Of a stretch of DNA of 64,000 bases, positions 9,467-19,106 are shown one piece after another. The position numbers and the translations under genes were made by a program. Source of the DNA: an uncultured Chryseobacterium sp. (GTDB taxonomy: Bacteria; Bacteroidota; Bacteroidia; Flavobacteriales; Weeksellaceae). The stretch lies in assembly GCA_913778505.1 (NCBI GenBank), contig CAJYWD010000001.1, positions 93,965 through 157,964 on the forward strand, given 5' to 3'. The notes under the pieces are model-generated. The model was not told the origin of the DNA and did not search any database. It saw only the letters and a program-made list of their open reading frames with translations. Each line of letters opens with the position of its first letter. The stretch's first letter is position 1.

Positions 9467-10114
9467 CTATGGATTTGTTTTAGTAGCGTCTTTAAGTTTT
9501 TTAAGTTTTTCCCACTCTTCATAGGAAACCCAAACCATCCCTTCTGGTGCGACTTCTTTTGTTTGTGGATTGATTTTTGAACCACTTCCTTTTGCGACTG
9601 GTGTATTTACCAAACACATCCTCCCTTTGGAATTTGCTTTATCCAATTCAATATCCAAGCCTTCCATAACAAAATGCAGCTTCTCTCCAATCGCTGTATT
9701 TATTTTAAATGGACGAGCATAGTAGTAAACAGGAGGTACCACGCCTACATGTAACGGATCGATTGTCGTAATTTTAATTTTAAAATTGACCAAAGGTCCA
9801 TGATGGAGTTCATCTTTTTCTGAATAAAATAAGCTTACTGGAGGATTATTAATCACATCAGCCATGTCTAGTGCTACAAAAAGATTATCCTTTGAATAAA
9901 AACCATGCACTACCATCAGTTCAAAACCATTGATAGTGATAGTACCGTCTGCATCCATTCTTGAATCGACAACTCTCATGATAACGACAAAATTCATATC
10001 ATTACCTATTTTTGTATGGCAAACCTGAAATTTTTCATACTCATCATAAATAAAATTATAAGGCGCAAAATTATCGACATCCTCAATGCTGGTTGGGTAA
10101 TTTAAATTTGACAT
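9467..10114 (-). CDS. hypothetical protein between caspase-like and LytTR genes
   Basis: 215 aa, soluble, with no signal peptide or membrane helix and a predicted beta-rich middle (residues 45-150). No family is recognised. The stop is immediately followed by the LytTR gene's ATG and its own start is 34 nt after the caspase stop, so all three genes are translationally close. A partner, substrate or regulator of the protease is plausible from position only. Confidence 0.75.
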   Translation of the reverse strand: MSNLNYPTSIEDVDNFAPYNFIYDEYEKFQVCHTKIGNDMNFVVIMRVVDSRMDADGTITINGFELMVVHGFYSKDNLFVALDMADVINNPPVSLFYSEKDELHHGPLVNFKIKITTIDPLHVGVVPPVYYYARPFKINTAIGEKLHFVMEGLDIELDKANSKGRMCLVNTPVAKGSGSKINPQTKEVAPEGMVWVSYEEWEKLKKLKDATKTNP

Positions 10115-10148
10115 AATTATTTAATTTATTTAAATATTTTTGATTCAA

Positions 10149-11027
10149 TTATATACGTTTGTTAATTTTAAAAATATCTTTACGGATAAACTTGACTATC
10201 CTCTCTGCTTGGGTCTCACTCATCAATCCCCCAATTCCCTTATTCGGGTCTGCTAGTAATAGTTCAATATCTTTTCTGCTAAAACTTAAATCCATTTTCA
10301 GAGGACTGGAAAAAATAGGATTCTTAAGAATCGTCCCGTTTGTAAAAGCCATTTGGGGATTTTGGGGATAGCCGTCTTTTTCAATTTTTTCTCTTGCTAA
10401 ATCAAATATTTCATTGTAATTCTTGCCCAAATTAGCTTTAACCACATCCAACAAAAAGGTGGAGTAAACAGCCTCTTGCTTCTTCTGTTGCTTTTCCTCA
10501 TCAAAACTTTCCATATAGGCTTTATCTGTTTTAGCTGTGGAAGAAAATGCGACTTCATTATCATTAACAAATTTATTTGCAGACAAACTTTCTCCTTCGA
10601 TCAAACCATTGTCGCAAGCGTCTATTATTATGAAAACAGGAGCTTTTTTCTTGTTTAAATTCAGCAACAGGCGGATTTCATCATCCAGAATTGGATCTCC
10701 TTTACATATCAACTCTTCGTCCTTTCCATCGCCTTCATCGTCAGGAAATAATGGGCTGTTATTTTTATTTTCTATCTGTCTTCCATGTCCCATATAAATA
10801 AATAAGGCAAAATCATTAGATTTTAAATCAGAAAACAGATTGGTCAATCCACATAACACCTTAGTTCTGGTGGCATCTTCATCTGTTAAAAAAGCGACTT
10901 CTTCAAATCCTTGTTTATCCAAAAAAATTTTCCAGGCTAATGCTGTTGCTTTCGCCCCAGGCAGTGCCGTAAAACCATCGCTATAAATTGAACTCTGGTT
11001 AGCTCCTACTATGACATATTTTTTCAC
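10149..11027 (-). CDS. caspase-family (peptidase C14, metacaspase-like) protease
   Basis: 292 aa. The caspase dyad is visible: His81 in 'FIYMGHGRQ' and Cys138 in 'FIIIDACDN', each after a hydrophobic strand as in p20 domains. The N-terminal 'KYVIVGANQSS' and 'DEDATRTKVL' also fit the fold. Bacterial members are cytosolic cysteine proteases, some acting as effectors in stress or immunity. A C-terminal part (about 235-292) is a helical extension. It is first in a probable operon with the 215-aa protein and the LytTR regulator. Whether it is a defence effector cannot be told from sequence. Confidence 0.88.
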   Translation of the reverse strand: MKKYVIVGANQSSIYSDGFTALPGAKATALAWKIFLDKQGFEEVAFLTDEDATRTKVLCGLTNLFSDLKSNDFALFIYMGHGRQIENKNNSPLFPDDEGDGKDEELICKGDPILDDEIRLLLNLNKKKAPVFIIIDACDNGLIEGESLSANKFVNDNEVAFSSTAKTDKAYMESFDEEKQQKKQEAVYSTFLLDVVKANLGKNYNEIFDLAREKIEKDGYPQNPQMAFTNGTILKNPIFSSPLKMDLSFSRKDIELLLADPNKGIGGLMSETQAERIVKFIRKDIFKINKRI

Positions 11028-11110
11028 AATCTTATTTTTTCAAATTATTTTCTTATTTAAGATCCTGTTTAAAAATTTAATTTAATTTTTTCGTATATTA
11101 AAGTAAACTC

Positions 11111-11177
11111 TGTCATTCCGCAGGAATCTAGAAATTTAAAGATCTTAATTTATTGTTTAGATTCGGACCGAATGACA
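11111..11177. repeat. REP-like palindromic repeat, copy 1
   Basis: The inverted repeat TGTCATTCCGCAGGAATCTA (11111-11130) pairs imperfectly with 11158-11177, enclosing 27 AT-rich bases. The same arm recurs at 18964-19016, indicating a dispersed palindrome family. It sits in the 222-nt gap upstream of the caspase-like gene. Confidence 0.6.
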
Positions 11178-11249
11178 AATTATTCGAAAAAACATTATTA
11201 AAAATCAGCTATATAAAAATATTTGAATAAAATTTCAACAGGCTCTAAG

Positions 11250-13022
11250 TCACAAAATTTTTATTTTCGTTCTTTGCTTGCTGGTCAGGTTATACGTGAG
11301 GCCAACGAAAGCTCCGATTTTAAAATTGTTGGTCGTAATGCTATTGACATCAAGCGTGTTGTCGTATGTAGCAGTATCATCCGATTTATAATACTTTTTC
11401 AGTTGCGTTACATTGCTAAATGACGGACCGACAGTAATTACGGTTTTTTCTCTCTTGCCCAACATCAGGCTCACTCCCGGAAAGAAAGAATTGAGCCGGA
11501 ACTGGCTGATGTCCAAAGATGCGCCCAATGAAAGTGCCCAGGCTACAGATCCACCGTTTCTGAAACTCGTGTGCAAGATCCCTGCAAGACTCGGATAAAA
11601 AACATTACGATTATTTTCCACTATTTTGACTTTATTATTACCTGCCACTTCCTGAAGATCATAAGTCTGTCGATTTGTAAAAAAATCAAAAACAGCACCC
11701 ACACTGAAATCCCATCTCACGCCTCCTTGTACATACTCCGTGTATGTAAAATTTTTCACAAGACTCGTTTCATTGTCTTTTTTGATTTTCACGTTGAACT
11801 CTATCATATCTTCCATAGACTGTATCGGGTTTGAAAAGAATTGGTAAGGCTCATCTGTTTTCAGCACCGCATCCGAGATTTGGGTGTTGTTGATAAGGCT
11901 GTTTATACGATCTGGTTTTAGTTTGGCGTAGGTATCTTCAACATATTTTTTGAGCTGGGAGATGTATACATTTGCCAGATCATATTTGGATTGGTCGTTT
12001 TCTTTGAGCTTTGCGAGAACTTCCGTCAGGTCGTTTGAGTTTAGACGGTCATTAATTTTGTTATATGATTCTGTAAACGTTTTTACATTTCCATAATATT
12101 CTTCCTGTTTTTTCAAAATAGCATATTTCCCTCTTTCCCGGATATATAAATCCTTATTCATCATCGGGTTTTTTATAAAGTCCAAATAATTTCCATAAGC
12201 AGAGATGATATTCTGCATATTTTGAATGTTATTTGTGAAATTTTGATACTTTTCTTGGATCTGCTCAATCAAATCATTGTATCTTTTTTCCCAAATTTCT
12301 TTTTCTGATATTTCCCGAGAAATTGGACTTATTTTATCTTTTATTCCCTCAATCTCTTTGTTTTTAAGCGCTATTTTAGTTTTAATGGAATTGATACTAT
12401 CAAGCAAAGCATATTTCTTAGTCGAGACCTCTTTTCTATTTTGTTCTTGGAGAGGATCCAAAAATTGTTTGTCCGCATTTACAGAATCTATTTTGAATGA
12501 CATTAATTTGGTCGTCAAAATTTGTTTTTTATTTTCAGCGGCTTTTAAATGGCCTCGTAATTCGGATAAGGTTTTTTCTTTTTCCTCAATTTTTTTTTCC
12601 GCTTTTGGGATAACATTATTTCTCCCAGTCTTGGTTGCTTTATTTATTTTGGCTTTTATGGATTGGGATTCAAAAGTCAAGTTAGGATCATCTCCAAGAA
12701 TAGCCATAGAAATATTATCATTAACAAAGTTTTTTACTTTTTTCAAAGAGTCGCTCAGGTTTTCATCCACTATTCTCACATCATTTCCACTGATGGAAGT
12801 CTGATACGTGATGCGGTTGATGTTGATGATTTTCAGCACAATCGGCTGATTGTGTTTGATGTAATCTGTGGTATCATAAAGAAAATTACCTCCTTTGAAA
12901 TCATATGTCACCACCTTTGTTTTGAGTTCCTTTGGTGGTTTTTCTTTTTTTTCGGGTTTGTAGATCTGGGAGTTTATCAAATTGACGCTAAACAGGAGAC
13001 AAAATAAGATTTTTGTTTTCAT
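11250..13022 (-). CDS. coiled-coil outer-membrane-type protein
   Basis: About 590 aa. The start at 13022 is chosen because it begins the signal peptide (MKTKILFCLLF...NSQ); an ATG 9 nt upstream is also possible. A Lys/Glu-rich coiled-coil region spans about 115-400 (for example 'KKIEEKEKTLSELRGHLK'). The last 160 residues look like a beta-barrel, with strands such as 'WALSLGASLDI' and 'FKIGAFVGLTYNL'. A periplasmic coiled coil tethered to the outer membrane is the likeliest layout. No known family or enzymatic motif was recognised. Confidence 0.75.
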   Translation of the reverse strand: MKTKILFCLLFSVNLINSQIYKPEKKEKPPKELKTKVVTYDFKGGNFLYDTTDYIKHNQPIVLKIININRITYQTSISGNDVRIVDENLSDSLKKVKNFVNDNISMAILGDDPNLTFESQSIKAKINKATKTGRNNVIPKAEKKIEEKEKTLSELRGHLKAAENKKQILTTKLMSFKIDSVNADKQFLDPLQEQNRKEVSTKKYALLDSINSIKTKIALKNKEIEGIKDKISPISREISEKEIWEKRYNDLIEQIQEKYQNFTNNIQNMQNIISAYGNYLDFIKNPMMNKDLYIRERGKYAILKKQEEYYGNVKTFTESYNKINDRLNSNDLTEVLAKLKENDQSKYDLANVYISQLKKYVEDTYAKLKPDRINSLINNTQISDAVLKTDEPYQFFSNPIQSMEDMIEFNVKIKKDNETSLVKNFTYTEYVQGGVRWDFSVGAVFDFFTNRQTYDLQEVAGNNKVKIVENNRNVFYPSLAGILHTSFRNGGSVAWALSLGASLDISQFRLNSFFPGVSLMLGKREKTVITVGPSFSNVTQLKKYYKSDDTATYDNTLDVNSITTNNFKIGAFVGLTYNLTSKQRTKIKIL

Positions 13023-13031
13023 AATTATCAT

Positions 13032-13357
13032 TTTTATAAAATTAACAAAAAAAATAATCGAGAAACAGCTTGTTTACAAAAAATATATCCAGATTAAAAA
13101 ACAATTTCACCTCTTTCGATTTGAGCAATTTTGGTGTAAATGTCGATTTCAGATTTATTTTTTTGTTTTGTTTCCTTGCAAAGTAACATCACTGTTTGAC
13201 AAATTATGTTTTTATCCTTAAGATTTGAATTTGTTGAAATTTAGAATTGTAAGAAATGGTTGATGGTTGATGGTTGATGATCGATAAACGATAATCAATT
13301 TGACATTCAATATTTTATAATCTAAAAAAAATATAATATTCTATTGCAAAACTTTAA
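13032..13357. other. non-coding gap with GGTTGAT repeats
   Basis: 326 nt without a convincing gene. It is AT-rich and includes the tandem GGTTGAT units at about 13257-13280 that also occur beside recX. Promoter elements for the coiled-coil gene probably lie here, but I cannot point to one. Confidence 0.5.
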
Positions 13358-14107
13358 TTAAAACCTATACCCAAAAGACAGCCCGGAGCGCAATCCTGCC
13401 CAGGGGCCATTCATTTTTATAGAGGCGCCACGGCTGTTGGTGTTCACACTGTACTCTACGACGGGAATATCCTGGTTTTCCAGATATTCCTTCAATTCGC
13501 GTTGCTCTTCGGGAGTCATCACATAATCCGAAACGCCATCAAAATCGCCATTGGCAGTGCCGTAGTGTCCGCCGACAATCCAGAAGTCCAGCACCCAATT
13601 GTCCCTCTTGCCGAGAAACCATTGGCAGCCGATCATCAGCCCAAAGCTGTTGGCCGTAGTCCTTCCGGAAATGCGGATGGGAATATCCCTCAAAGAGACA
13701 TCCGGCGTAAATTCATAGACTGCATTGTCCAGAGTAAATTCTGAATGGCGATAGTATGGCGCAAGATAGAAACCCCTACCGTAGCCGCGGTTTCCCAAAT
13801 AGAATCTAGGCTCTATCGTGATCTGGCTTGCGGAAACCTCTATGTCCCGAAACTCAGAACTTTCTTCATCTTTAAGGAATAAATCGGAAAAAGGAAGTTT
13901 ACCGGCGGGCATCATGCCATAAGAAACATTCACGGAAAACCATTTTGTAATGGCTCTTTCGTAGGTCAGGTTATAGTTTCGGAAGGCATAGGCTGTGAGG
14001 TTTGTTTTAAGAATGTTCTTCTTCTCACTGTCATGGGAATACTGCTGTGCATTGCTGAAAAGAAATAAGAATGCGGCACTTGCGGAAAGTAAAAATCGTG
14101 TTTTCAT
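13358..14107 (-). CDS. DUF3575-like outer-membrane protein
   Basis: 249 aa with a signal peptide (1-20, 'FLFSNAQ'). The pattern 'NILKTNLTAYAFRNYNLTYERAI' and 'EPRFYLGNRGYGRGFYLAPYYRHSEF' resembles DUF3575 beta-barrel proteins common in Bacteroidota, and the C-terminal aromatic 'GLSFGYRF' is typical of outer-membrane insertion. It is monocistronic. Function unknown. Confidence 0.75.
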   Translation of the reverse strand: MKTRFLLSASAAFLFLFSNAQQYSHDSEKKNILKTNLTAYAFRNYNLTYERAITKWFSVNVSYGMMPAGKLPFSDLFLKDEESSEFRDIEVSASQITIEPRFYLGNRGYGRGFYLAPYYRHSEFTLDNAVYEFTPDVSLRDIPIRISGRTTANSFGLMIGCQWFLGKRDNWVLDFWIVGGHYGTANGDFDGVSDYVMTPEEQRELKEYLENQDIPVVEYSVNTNSRGASIKMNGPWAGLRSGLSFGYRF

Positions 14108-14400
14108 CTGTAGTTATTTTTATAAGGTTCTCAATTATTGCGTATCGTCAATACTTTTTTTGGTTTTAAATGTATTGACAGCCGTTTCACATTTTGTTTA
14201 TTTTTGATCTTATCATTGGAGCTTTTGGATGATTAGCACGTTCCACCTGCTTTTTCCTGCTACGCTCTGTAAATAGAGCCGGAAACTTGCTGAGGATGTT
14301 GGTTATAAGCGCTATCATTGCATCTGTTAATTGTCTTTTCACAGTGCTTTTTTTTGATTTTTCACAGAGAGGAAATGACATATCTGCTGACGGTGCCTTG

Positions 14401-15072
14401 TCAGAATTCAAGTTCCTTACTATTGACCTTTTTCAGGATAGGAACCAATTCTCCGATGTCTTCCGCTCGCGATTCTGTCCAGAACTCGTAGCTATCTTCA
14501 TCATTAAGGATGATGCTAAGGCGTTTTCTTTTTTCGTGAATAAGAAATTTGAAAATAATTTCATTGGCTGTGAAAATAAATTCAGAGGACTTATCTTTAT
14601 ACCTTGTATCAAGATTGGGCAGTATATTCTGTTCCAGGAACAGTATCATCTCATTCACCTGATCTCTATCCACGTAAAGAGAAATCAGGCCATCCTTCGT
14701 CATGGAGCTGGCTACCAGTCCACTTCCTGCTGCTATAGCAGAGGCGTTGCCTGCAAGAGCTCCTGCACCTCCGGCTAAAGCACCCAATGCCGCACCCGCC
14801 ACTCCAAGGCCTTTTGTTTTGACCTGCAAATCGAGCTGTAGAGCATTTTTTTTATTACCGGTTTTCAGGTCTACGATCTGTATAGGAAAAAACTGAACCG
14901 TCTCTCCTGTACCGGACCGGAACTCGGCGATGAGCGACCAGTCTTTATTGATTCTTACTGTTTCTGCATCTCTTATGAATGTACGTGTTTCGGAGATTTC
15001 TGATTTTCTGGCATTTTGTGAATAGGCGAATATACCCAGACAACATGTGAAAGCGATTATTAGTGATTTCAT
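14401..15072 (-). CDS. exported hypothetical protein with glycine/alanine-rich segment
   Basis: 223 aa from the ATG at 15072, preferred over one 39 nt upstream because it begins a normal signal peptide (MKSLIIAFTCCLGIFAYSQ). A Gly/Ala-rich, weakly hydrophobic stretch near residues 90-125 ('GAALGALAGGAGALAG') could insert in or cross a membrane. The rest is mixed alpha/beta. No family recognised. Confidence 0.65.
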   Translation of the reverse strand: MKSLIIAFTCCLGIFAYSQNARKSEISETRTFIRDAETVRINKDWSLIAEFRSGTGETVQFFPIQIVDLKTGNKKNALQLDLQVKTKGLGVAGAALGALAGGAGALAGNASAIAAGSGLVASSMTKDGLISLYVDRDQVNEMILFLEQNILPNLDTRYKDKSSEFIFTANEIIFKFLIHEKRKRLSIILNDEDSYEFWTESRAEDIGELVPILKKVNSKELEF

Positions 15073-15194
15073 AACAATAGTTTTTGGAAGTTGATGATCA
15101 ATGAGCTGCACGGGCTTACTGTATGGACAGGCTTTCCACTGTAAGCAAGCGAAGCCGCTGAATAAGCGTGTGCAGCTATAGGCTAGTGACAGAA

Positions 15195-16613
15195 CTACTT
15201 TTTGATAAATTTCAAATGAATCTTTTGTCCTGATTCTGTGGTTGCAGTGATAATGTAGACCCCTGGCTTCAATTGATCTACAGGCGTTTTGCTACCATCA
15301 AAGGTTATTCCTGTTTCTTTTCCGCTAAGGTCAAATATTTTAGCGTCCACCAGATTTCCGGAGATCTGCAGTATTTCCCTTACCGGATTCTGAACAAGCC
15401 TGATGTTTGCGGCCATTACAACATCATCAGCCGCGAGAATCTCATTGGGAAGGTTGCTTCGTTTCACATAGATGTTATTGTCTGTGTCGTACTTACTATA
15501 AAAAAAATGATAAAGCTTACCATTGGAATGAAGATAATCATTACTCCAGTTGTTATAAGGAGCACTTTGCGGGATATTGATCTTATAAACACCGCCGTTC
15601 CCAAACGTAGAATCCAGCGATCCCGTAGGATTTACCCTTCTGTACTCTTTATCTACACTTACAGGATTATTGTTGGTATCATAAATATAATTAATGGTCT
15701 CCGCAATGATGCTGCCTTGTGGCTGGAATGTTAAACCATAACCAATAGTCTGGCTGAAGGTAGCTGTGCCGCCTGCTCCGAAACTGGTCACCGGGTTAAA
15801 ATTAGAATCCAGTTTGGTAATGCTCTCATTAACATTTCCCGAGAGATAGATATAGATATTGCTGCCATTAACATAGTAATTACTATTTTGTGGCACGTAG
15901 TAAGTTTTAGTATTGCTGGAACTTTCGTCATCCAGCCTCAGCAATTTTTTTCCGTTGTGATCATAGAGATATATGGCGCTTCCGATCACAAAAAGGTCTT
16001 CGAGATCCACCGAAAGGGTTCTTTTACCGTTATTGGCATAAGCAGTATCCAGAGTTCCATTGGTATTGAACCGCATCAGATAATTGGCGCCATACATCAG
16101 AATCTTGCCGGAAGGCAGAATTACAATACCATAAGGAGAATCATCTTCTGCGATGTTCTGTGCACTGTACCCGGAAAAACTATTATCCACAGATCCGTTG
16201 GCATTCAGGCGTATCATCTTTACAGTTATCGACTCCGGATCTACGCCGTTGTCATACTCTGCGCCATACAAAACCACCACTTTACCATCTGCCTGTAAAA
16301 GTGCTTTGGAAAAAGTTTCGTAGTAATTGTAATCCGAATATTGGTTAATGGTGTACGTTCCGCTCATTGCGAAGGATGTATCCAGATATCCCGCCGAGTT
16401 GACTTTAGCAAGAACGGCTTTTGACACCGTCCCATCATCGTAATCGCCGCTAAGGATCATGCTGCCGTCTGATAATGGTGTAACATCGAAATAGCTACCA
16501 AGACCCTGATGCGTTACTGTACCATTGGTGCCAAATGTGGTATCAAGAGATTGAGAATAAGCGGAAACTGGCATTCCGACCAGCAAAACCGCAGAAAATA
16601 AAAGATTTTTCAT
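15195..16613 (-). CDS. secreted delta-60-repeat protein with T9SS sorting domain
   Basis: 472 aa. A signal peptide (1-21) is followed by repeats of the type 'LDTTFGTNGTV', 'LDTSFAMSGTY', 'LDTAYANNGKR' and 'LDSTFGNGGVY', the 'delta-60' beta-propeller repeat. The last ~80 residues form a type A T9SS sorting domain ('LVQNPVREILQISG'...'LKPGVYIITATTESGQKI'...'FIKK'). The protein is therefore probably exported by the type IX system and held at or released from the surface. Ligand unknown. Confidence 0.85.
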   Translation of the reverse strand: MKNLLFSAVLLVGMPVSAYSQSLDTTFGTNGTVTHQGLGSYFDVTPLSDGSMILSGDYDDGTVSKAVLAKVNSAGYLDTSFAMSGTYTINQYSDYNYYETFSKALLQADGKVVVLYGAEYDNGVDPESITVKMIRLNANGSVDNSFSGYSAQNIAEDDSPYGIVILPSGKILMYGANYLMRFNTNGTLDTAYANNGKRTLSVDLEDLFVIGSAIYLYDHNGKKLLRLDDESSSNTKTYYVPQNSNYYVNGSNIYIYLSGNVNESITKLDSNFNPVTSFGAGGTATFSQTIGYGLTFQPQGSIIAETINYIYDTNNNPVSVDKEYRRVNPTGSLDSTFGNGGVYKINIPQSAPYNNWSNDYLHSNGKLYHFFYSKYDTDNNIYVKRSNLPNEILAADDVVMAANIRLVQNPVREILQISGNLVDAKIFDLSGKETGITFDGSKTPVDQLKPGVYIITATTESGQKIHLKFIKK

Positions 16614-17071
16614 AATAAAAGTTTTTAAATTAATGAGCTTATCTGTATGTCAATGAATCATCATCCGTACTTTTACTGCTGCAATTGAAAACCGAGTCTG
16701 ATGATGAAGCAATGTGTGCCGATAATTGCCTTTTTCGATAGGGCTGTAAGTGTATTTTTTTGTTGAACAGTTTCATGTGTTATGTGTTTTAAGCTGCTGA
16801 ATGTGTGGATCATAAAACAGATGCCTTTCACATTCACATCCCAAAATTGCCTATAAATAAAGGCTTTGCAAAATAAATGTCGTGAAATGCACAAAAAATA
16901 ACGTGAATAGTAATCTCGTTATTCTATCGAGAGAAATAGCCGGAAGAATGACAACCGAATTCCCATTTATCTTTAAAATTAGCATAAAAAAAACCGCAGA
17001 AAATTCTGCGGTTTTACCTTTTTACTTATTACTTTTTACTTATTACTTTTTACTTTTATCTTGTTTCTTTC
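16614..17071. other. non-coding gap with nrdA terminator and tandem repeat
   Basis: No gene is visible. The right part holds the nrdA terminator (16991-17014) and a tandem TTTTTACTTATTAC unit repeated about three times (17019-17058). A small inverted repeat TCTCG...CGAGA lies near 16914-16932. Confidence 0.5.
16991..17014 (-). terminator. rho-independent terminator of nrdA
   Basis: A CCGCAGAA/TTCTGCGG stem (16994-17011) is followed on the minus strand by a run of T (complement of 16986-16993). Confidence 0.8.
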
Positions 17072-18730
17072 TTACGCTTCACAAGCCGAGCAAGTCACAA
17101 AGTTTACCATCAGTTCTTTGGAAACCGAAGAGCTTCTTTGGTAATACAATGTTTTCACGCCTTTTTTCCAAGCTTCTATCATCACATAGTTAACATCCTT
17201 AACTGGCATTGTAGAAGGAATCTGAAGATTCAGCGACTGAGCCTGGTCAATGTACTGTTGTCTCTGAGCAGCCTGAGAAACGATTTCCATCGGAGAAATC
17301 TCTCTGAATGTTTTGAAAACCGCTTTCTCATCATCTGTCAATCCTTCAAGATGCTGAACGGAACCGTGATTCAACATAATCGTTCTCCAGGTTTCTTCGT
17401 TGTCAAGACCTTTTTCGTCTAATAATTTTGCCAGATATTTATTTTTACGCATGAAGTTACCTTTTGCCAGACCGGCTTTATAATAATTGGAAGCGAAAGG
17501 TTCAATTCCGGGAGAAGTCTGTCCAAGGATGGCCGAGCTGGAAGTAGTCGGTGCGATGGCCATCAGCGTTGTGTTTCTCATGCCATAACCTTTCAGCATT
17601 TCCGGCTCTCCGTAGATGTTCGCCAATTCTTTGGAAGCAATTTCCGCCTGTTCTTTGATGTGACGGAAGGCTCTTGCATTGAACTGTGTGGCCTGGAAAC
17701 TCTCGAACGGAATCATATTCTTCTGCAAATAAGAATGATACCCAAGAACACCAAGACCTAAGGCTCTGTGACGCATTGCGAAGTTTCTTGCAGAAGTCAG
17801 GTAATAATTACCTTCTGTCTTCTCGATGAATTCCGACAGAACGGCATCTAAGAAATAGATGGCCAATTTTACAGCATTCGTATCTTTCCACTCGTCATAC
17901 AATTCAAGATTCATGGAGGACAGACAGCAGATGAAAGATTCATTGGCCGTAGAAGGCAGCATAATCTCTGAACACAGATTACTGGCGTTCACCATCAGCC
18001 CTGCATCTTTATACACCTGAGGCTTATTTCTGTTCACGTTATCTGTGAAGAAAATGTAAGGCAAACCCTTCTGCTGACGGCTTTCCAAAACTCTGGCCCA
18101 GATTTTTCTCTTCTCCACATCGCCATCGATCATATCCTGCATCCAGTAATCCGGAACGCAAACTCCTGTGAACAGGTTTTGGATAGGACTTCCGATATCT
18201 TTGATACTCAAAAATTCTTCGATGTCGCCGTGGTCGATATCCAGATACGCTGCGAAAGCGCCTCTTCTGACACCGCCCTGAGACACCACATCCATTGCGG
18301 TGTCATACAACTTCATGAAAGAAACCGCACCGGAAGATTTTCCGTTATCTGTTACCGCTGTTCCTCTGTTTCTCAGCTCGCCGAAATAACCGGAAGTACC
18401 TCCTCCGATCTTCGTCTGCATGATCACCTCGCCTAGTTTATGCGTAATGCCCTCGATATTATCCGGCACATGAACATTGAAACAAGAAATCGGTAAACCA
18501 CGCTGTGTCCCCATGTTGGCCCACACCGGCGAGGAAAAACTGATCCAGCCTTTCACAATCATTTCCTTAAATGCCGGCTGCAGTTCCGGTTTGTAAAGAC
18601 GTTTTGCGGCGGCCGTCGTAATCCTGTCGATTGCACCTTCCACAGTTTCCCCTTTCAGAAGGTAACCTCTGTTGAGCATCTGCTCAGACTCTTCGTTGAG
18701 CCACCAGATATCTATATTCTCGTCCATCAT
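17072..18730 (-). CDS. nrdA: ribonucleoside-diphosphate reductase, alpha subunit
   Basis: 552 aa, shorter than E. coli NrdA because the N-terminal ATP-cone is absent, so overall-activity control by dATP through that domain is not expected. Active-site landmarks are visible: 'LPISCFNVH' (first redox Cys), 'NLCSEIMLP' (thiyl-radical Cys and Glu), 'ICCLSSMNLELYD' (second redox Cys), the Tyr pair in 'LYYQRSS', and a C-terminal 'CSAC' that reloads the disulfide. With NrdB it makes dNDPs from NDPs (class Ia-like). It lies 376 nt downstream of nrdB on the same strand. Confidence 0.95.
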   Translation of the reverse strand: MMDENIDIWWLNEESEQMLNRGYLLKGETVEGAIDRITTAAAKRLYKPELQPAFKEMIVKGWISFSSPVWANMGTQRGLPISCFNVHVPDNIEGITHKLGEVIMQTKIGGGTSGYFGELRNRGTAVTDNGKSSGAVSFMKLYDTAMDVVSQGGVRRGAFAAYLDIDHGDIEEFLSIKDIGSPIQNLFTGVCVPDYWMQDMIDGDVEKRKIWARVLESRQQKGLPYIFFTDNVNRNKPQVYKDAGLMVNASNLCSEIMLPSTANESFICCLSSMNLELYDEWKDTNAVKLAIYFLDAVLSEFIEKTEGNYYLTSARNFAMRHRALGLGVLGYHSYLQKNMIPFESFQATQFNARAFRHIKEQAEIASKELANIYGEPEMLKGYGMRNTTLMAIAPTTSSSAILGQTSPGIEPFASNYYKAGLAKGNFMRKNKYLAKLLDEKGLDNEETWRTIMLNHGSVQHLEGLTDDEKAVFKTFREISPMEIVSQAAQRQQYIDQAQSLNLQIPSTMPVKDVNYVMIEAWKKGVKTLYYQRSSSVSKELMVNFVTCSACEA

Positions 18731-19106
18731 AACTTTTTATATTTTGTGAATTAACAGTTCTTTATAATTGATTTGGGCGCCTTTTCCGCGCTCCACTCCC
18801 GCTTCTCGCCAAAGGCGGAGAGCTCCGTTCAGCTCGGGGCGCGCTTCGCCTTTATTGAGGCTTTTGCATAAAAAAGAAAATTCCAAGAATCTAAAACTAT
18901 TTTCTCAAAATTTTCTTTTTTACACCTTTCTGAGTCCGAAACTTTGAAAGGATTTTCACTCACTTTTGTCAATCCGATGGAATCCAAAGCGCTGAGATTC
19001 CTACGGAATGACAAAATTATGTTCTTGTCGTATACTTAATTTATTCAAGACCAGTCGTCAAAAAGCTTCCATCTTCCGACATCTTACATCCGACTTCCGG
19101 CAAAAT
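18731..19106. other. nrdB-nrdA intergenic region
   Basis: 376 nt, unusually long for the pair. It holds a GC-rich patch with inverted repeats (for example CGCCAAAGGCG near 18808-18818) and the second REP-like palindrome (18964-19016). No gene is seen, and an nrdA promoter is not obvious. Confidence 0.5.
18964..19016. repeat. REP-like palindromic repeat, copy 2
   Basis: Arms 18964-18984 and 18996-19016 are inverted copies matching at 19 of 21 bases. The core TGTCA.TCCG..GGAATC is shared with the copy at 11111-11177. It lies between nrdB and nrdA, where the mRNA hairpin could affect processing or readthrough. Confidence 0.65.

Noticed and set aside
12277..12804. 175-codon plus-strand frame inside the coiled-coil gene
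   Set aside because: A complementary-strand shadow of a Lys/Glu-rich coiled coil, which yields long Phe/Leu/Ser-rich open frames by composition.
14187..14411. 74-codon minus-strand frame in the gap before the DUF3575 gene
   Set aside because: No motif, overlaps the end of the neighbouring gene, and the composition is not convincing.
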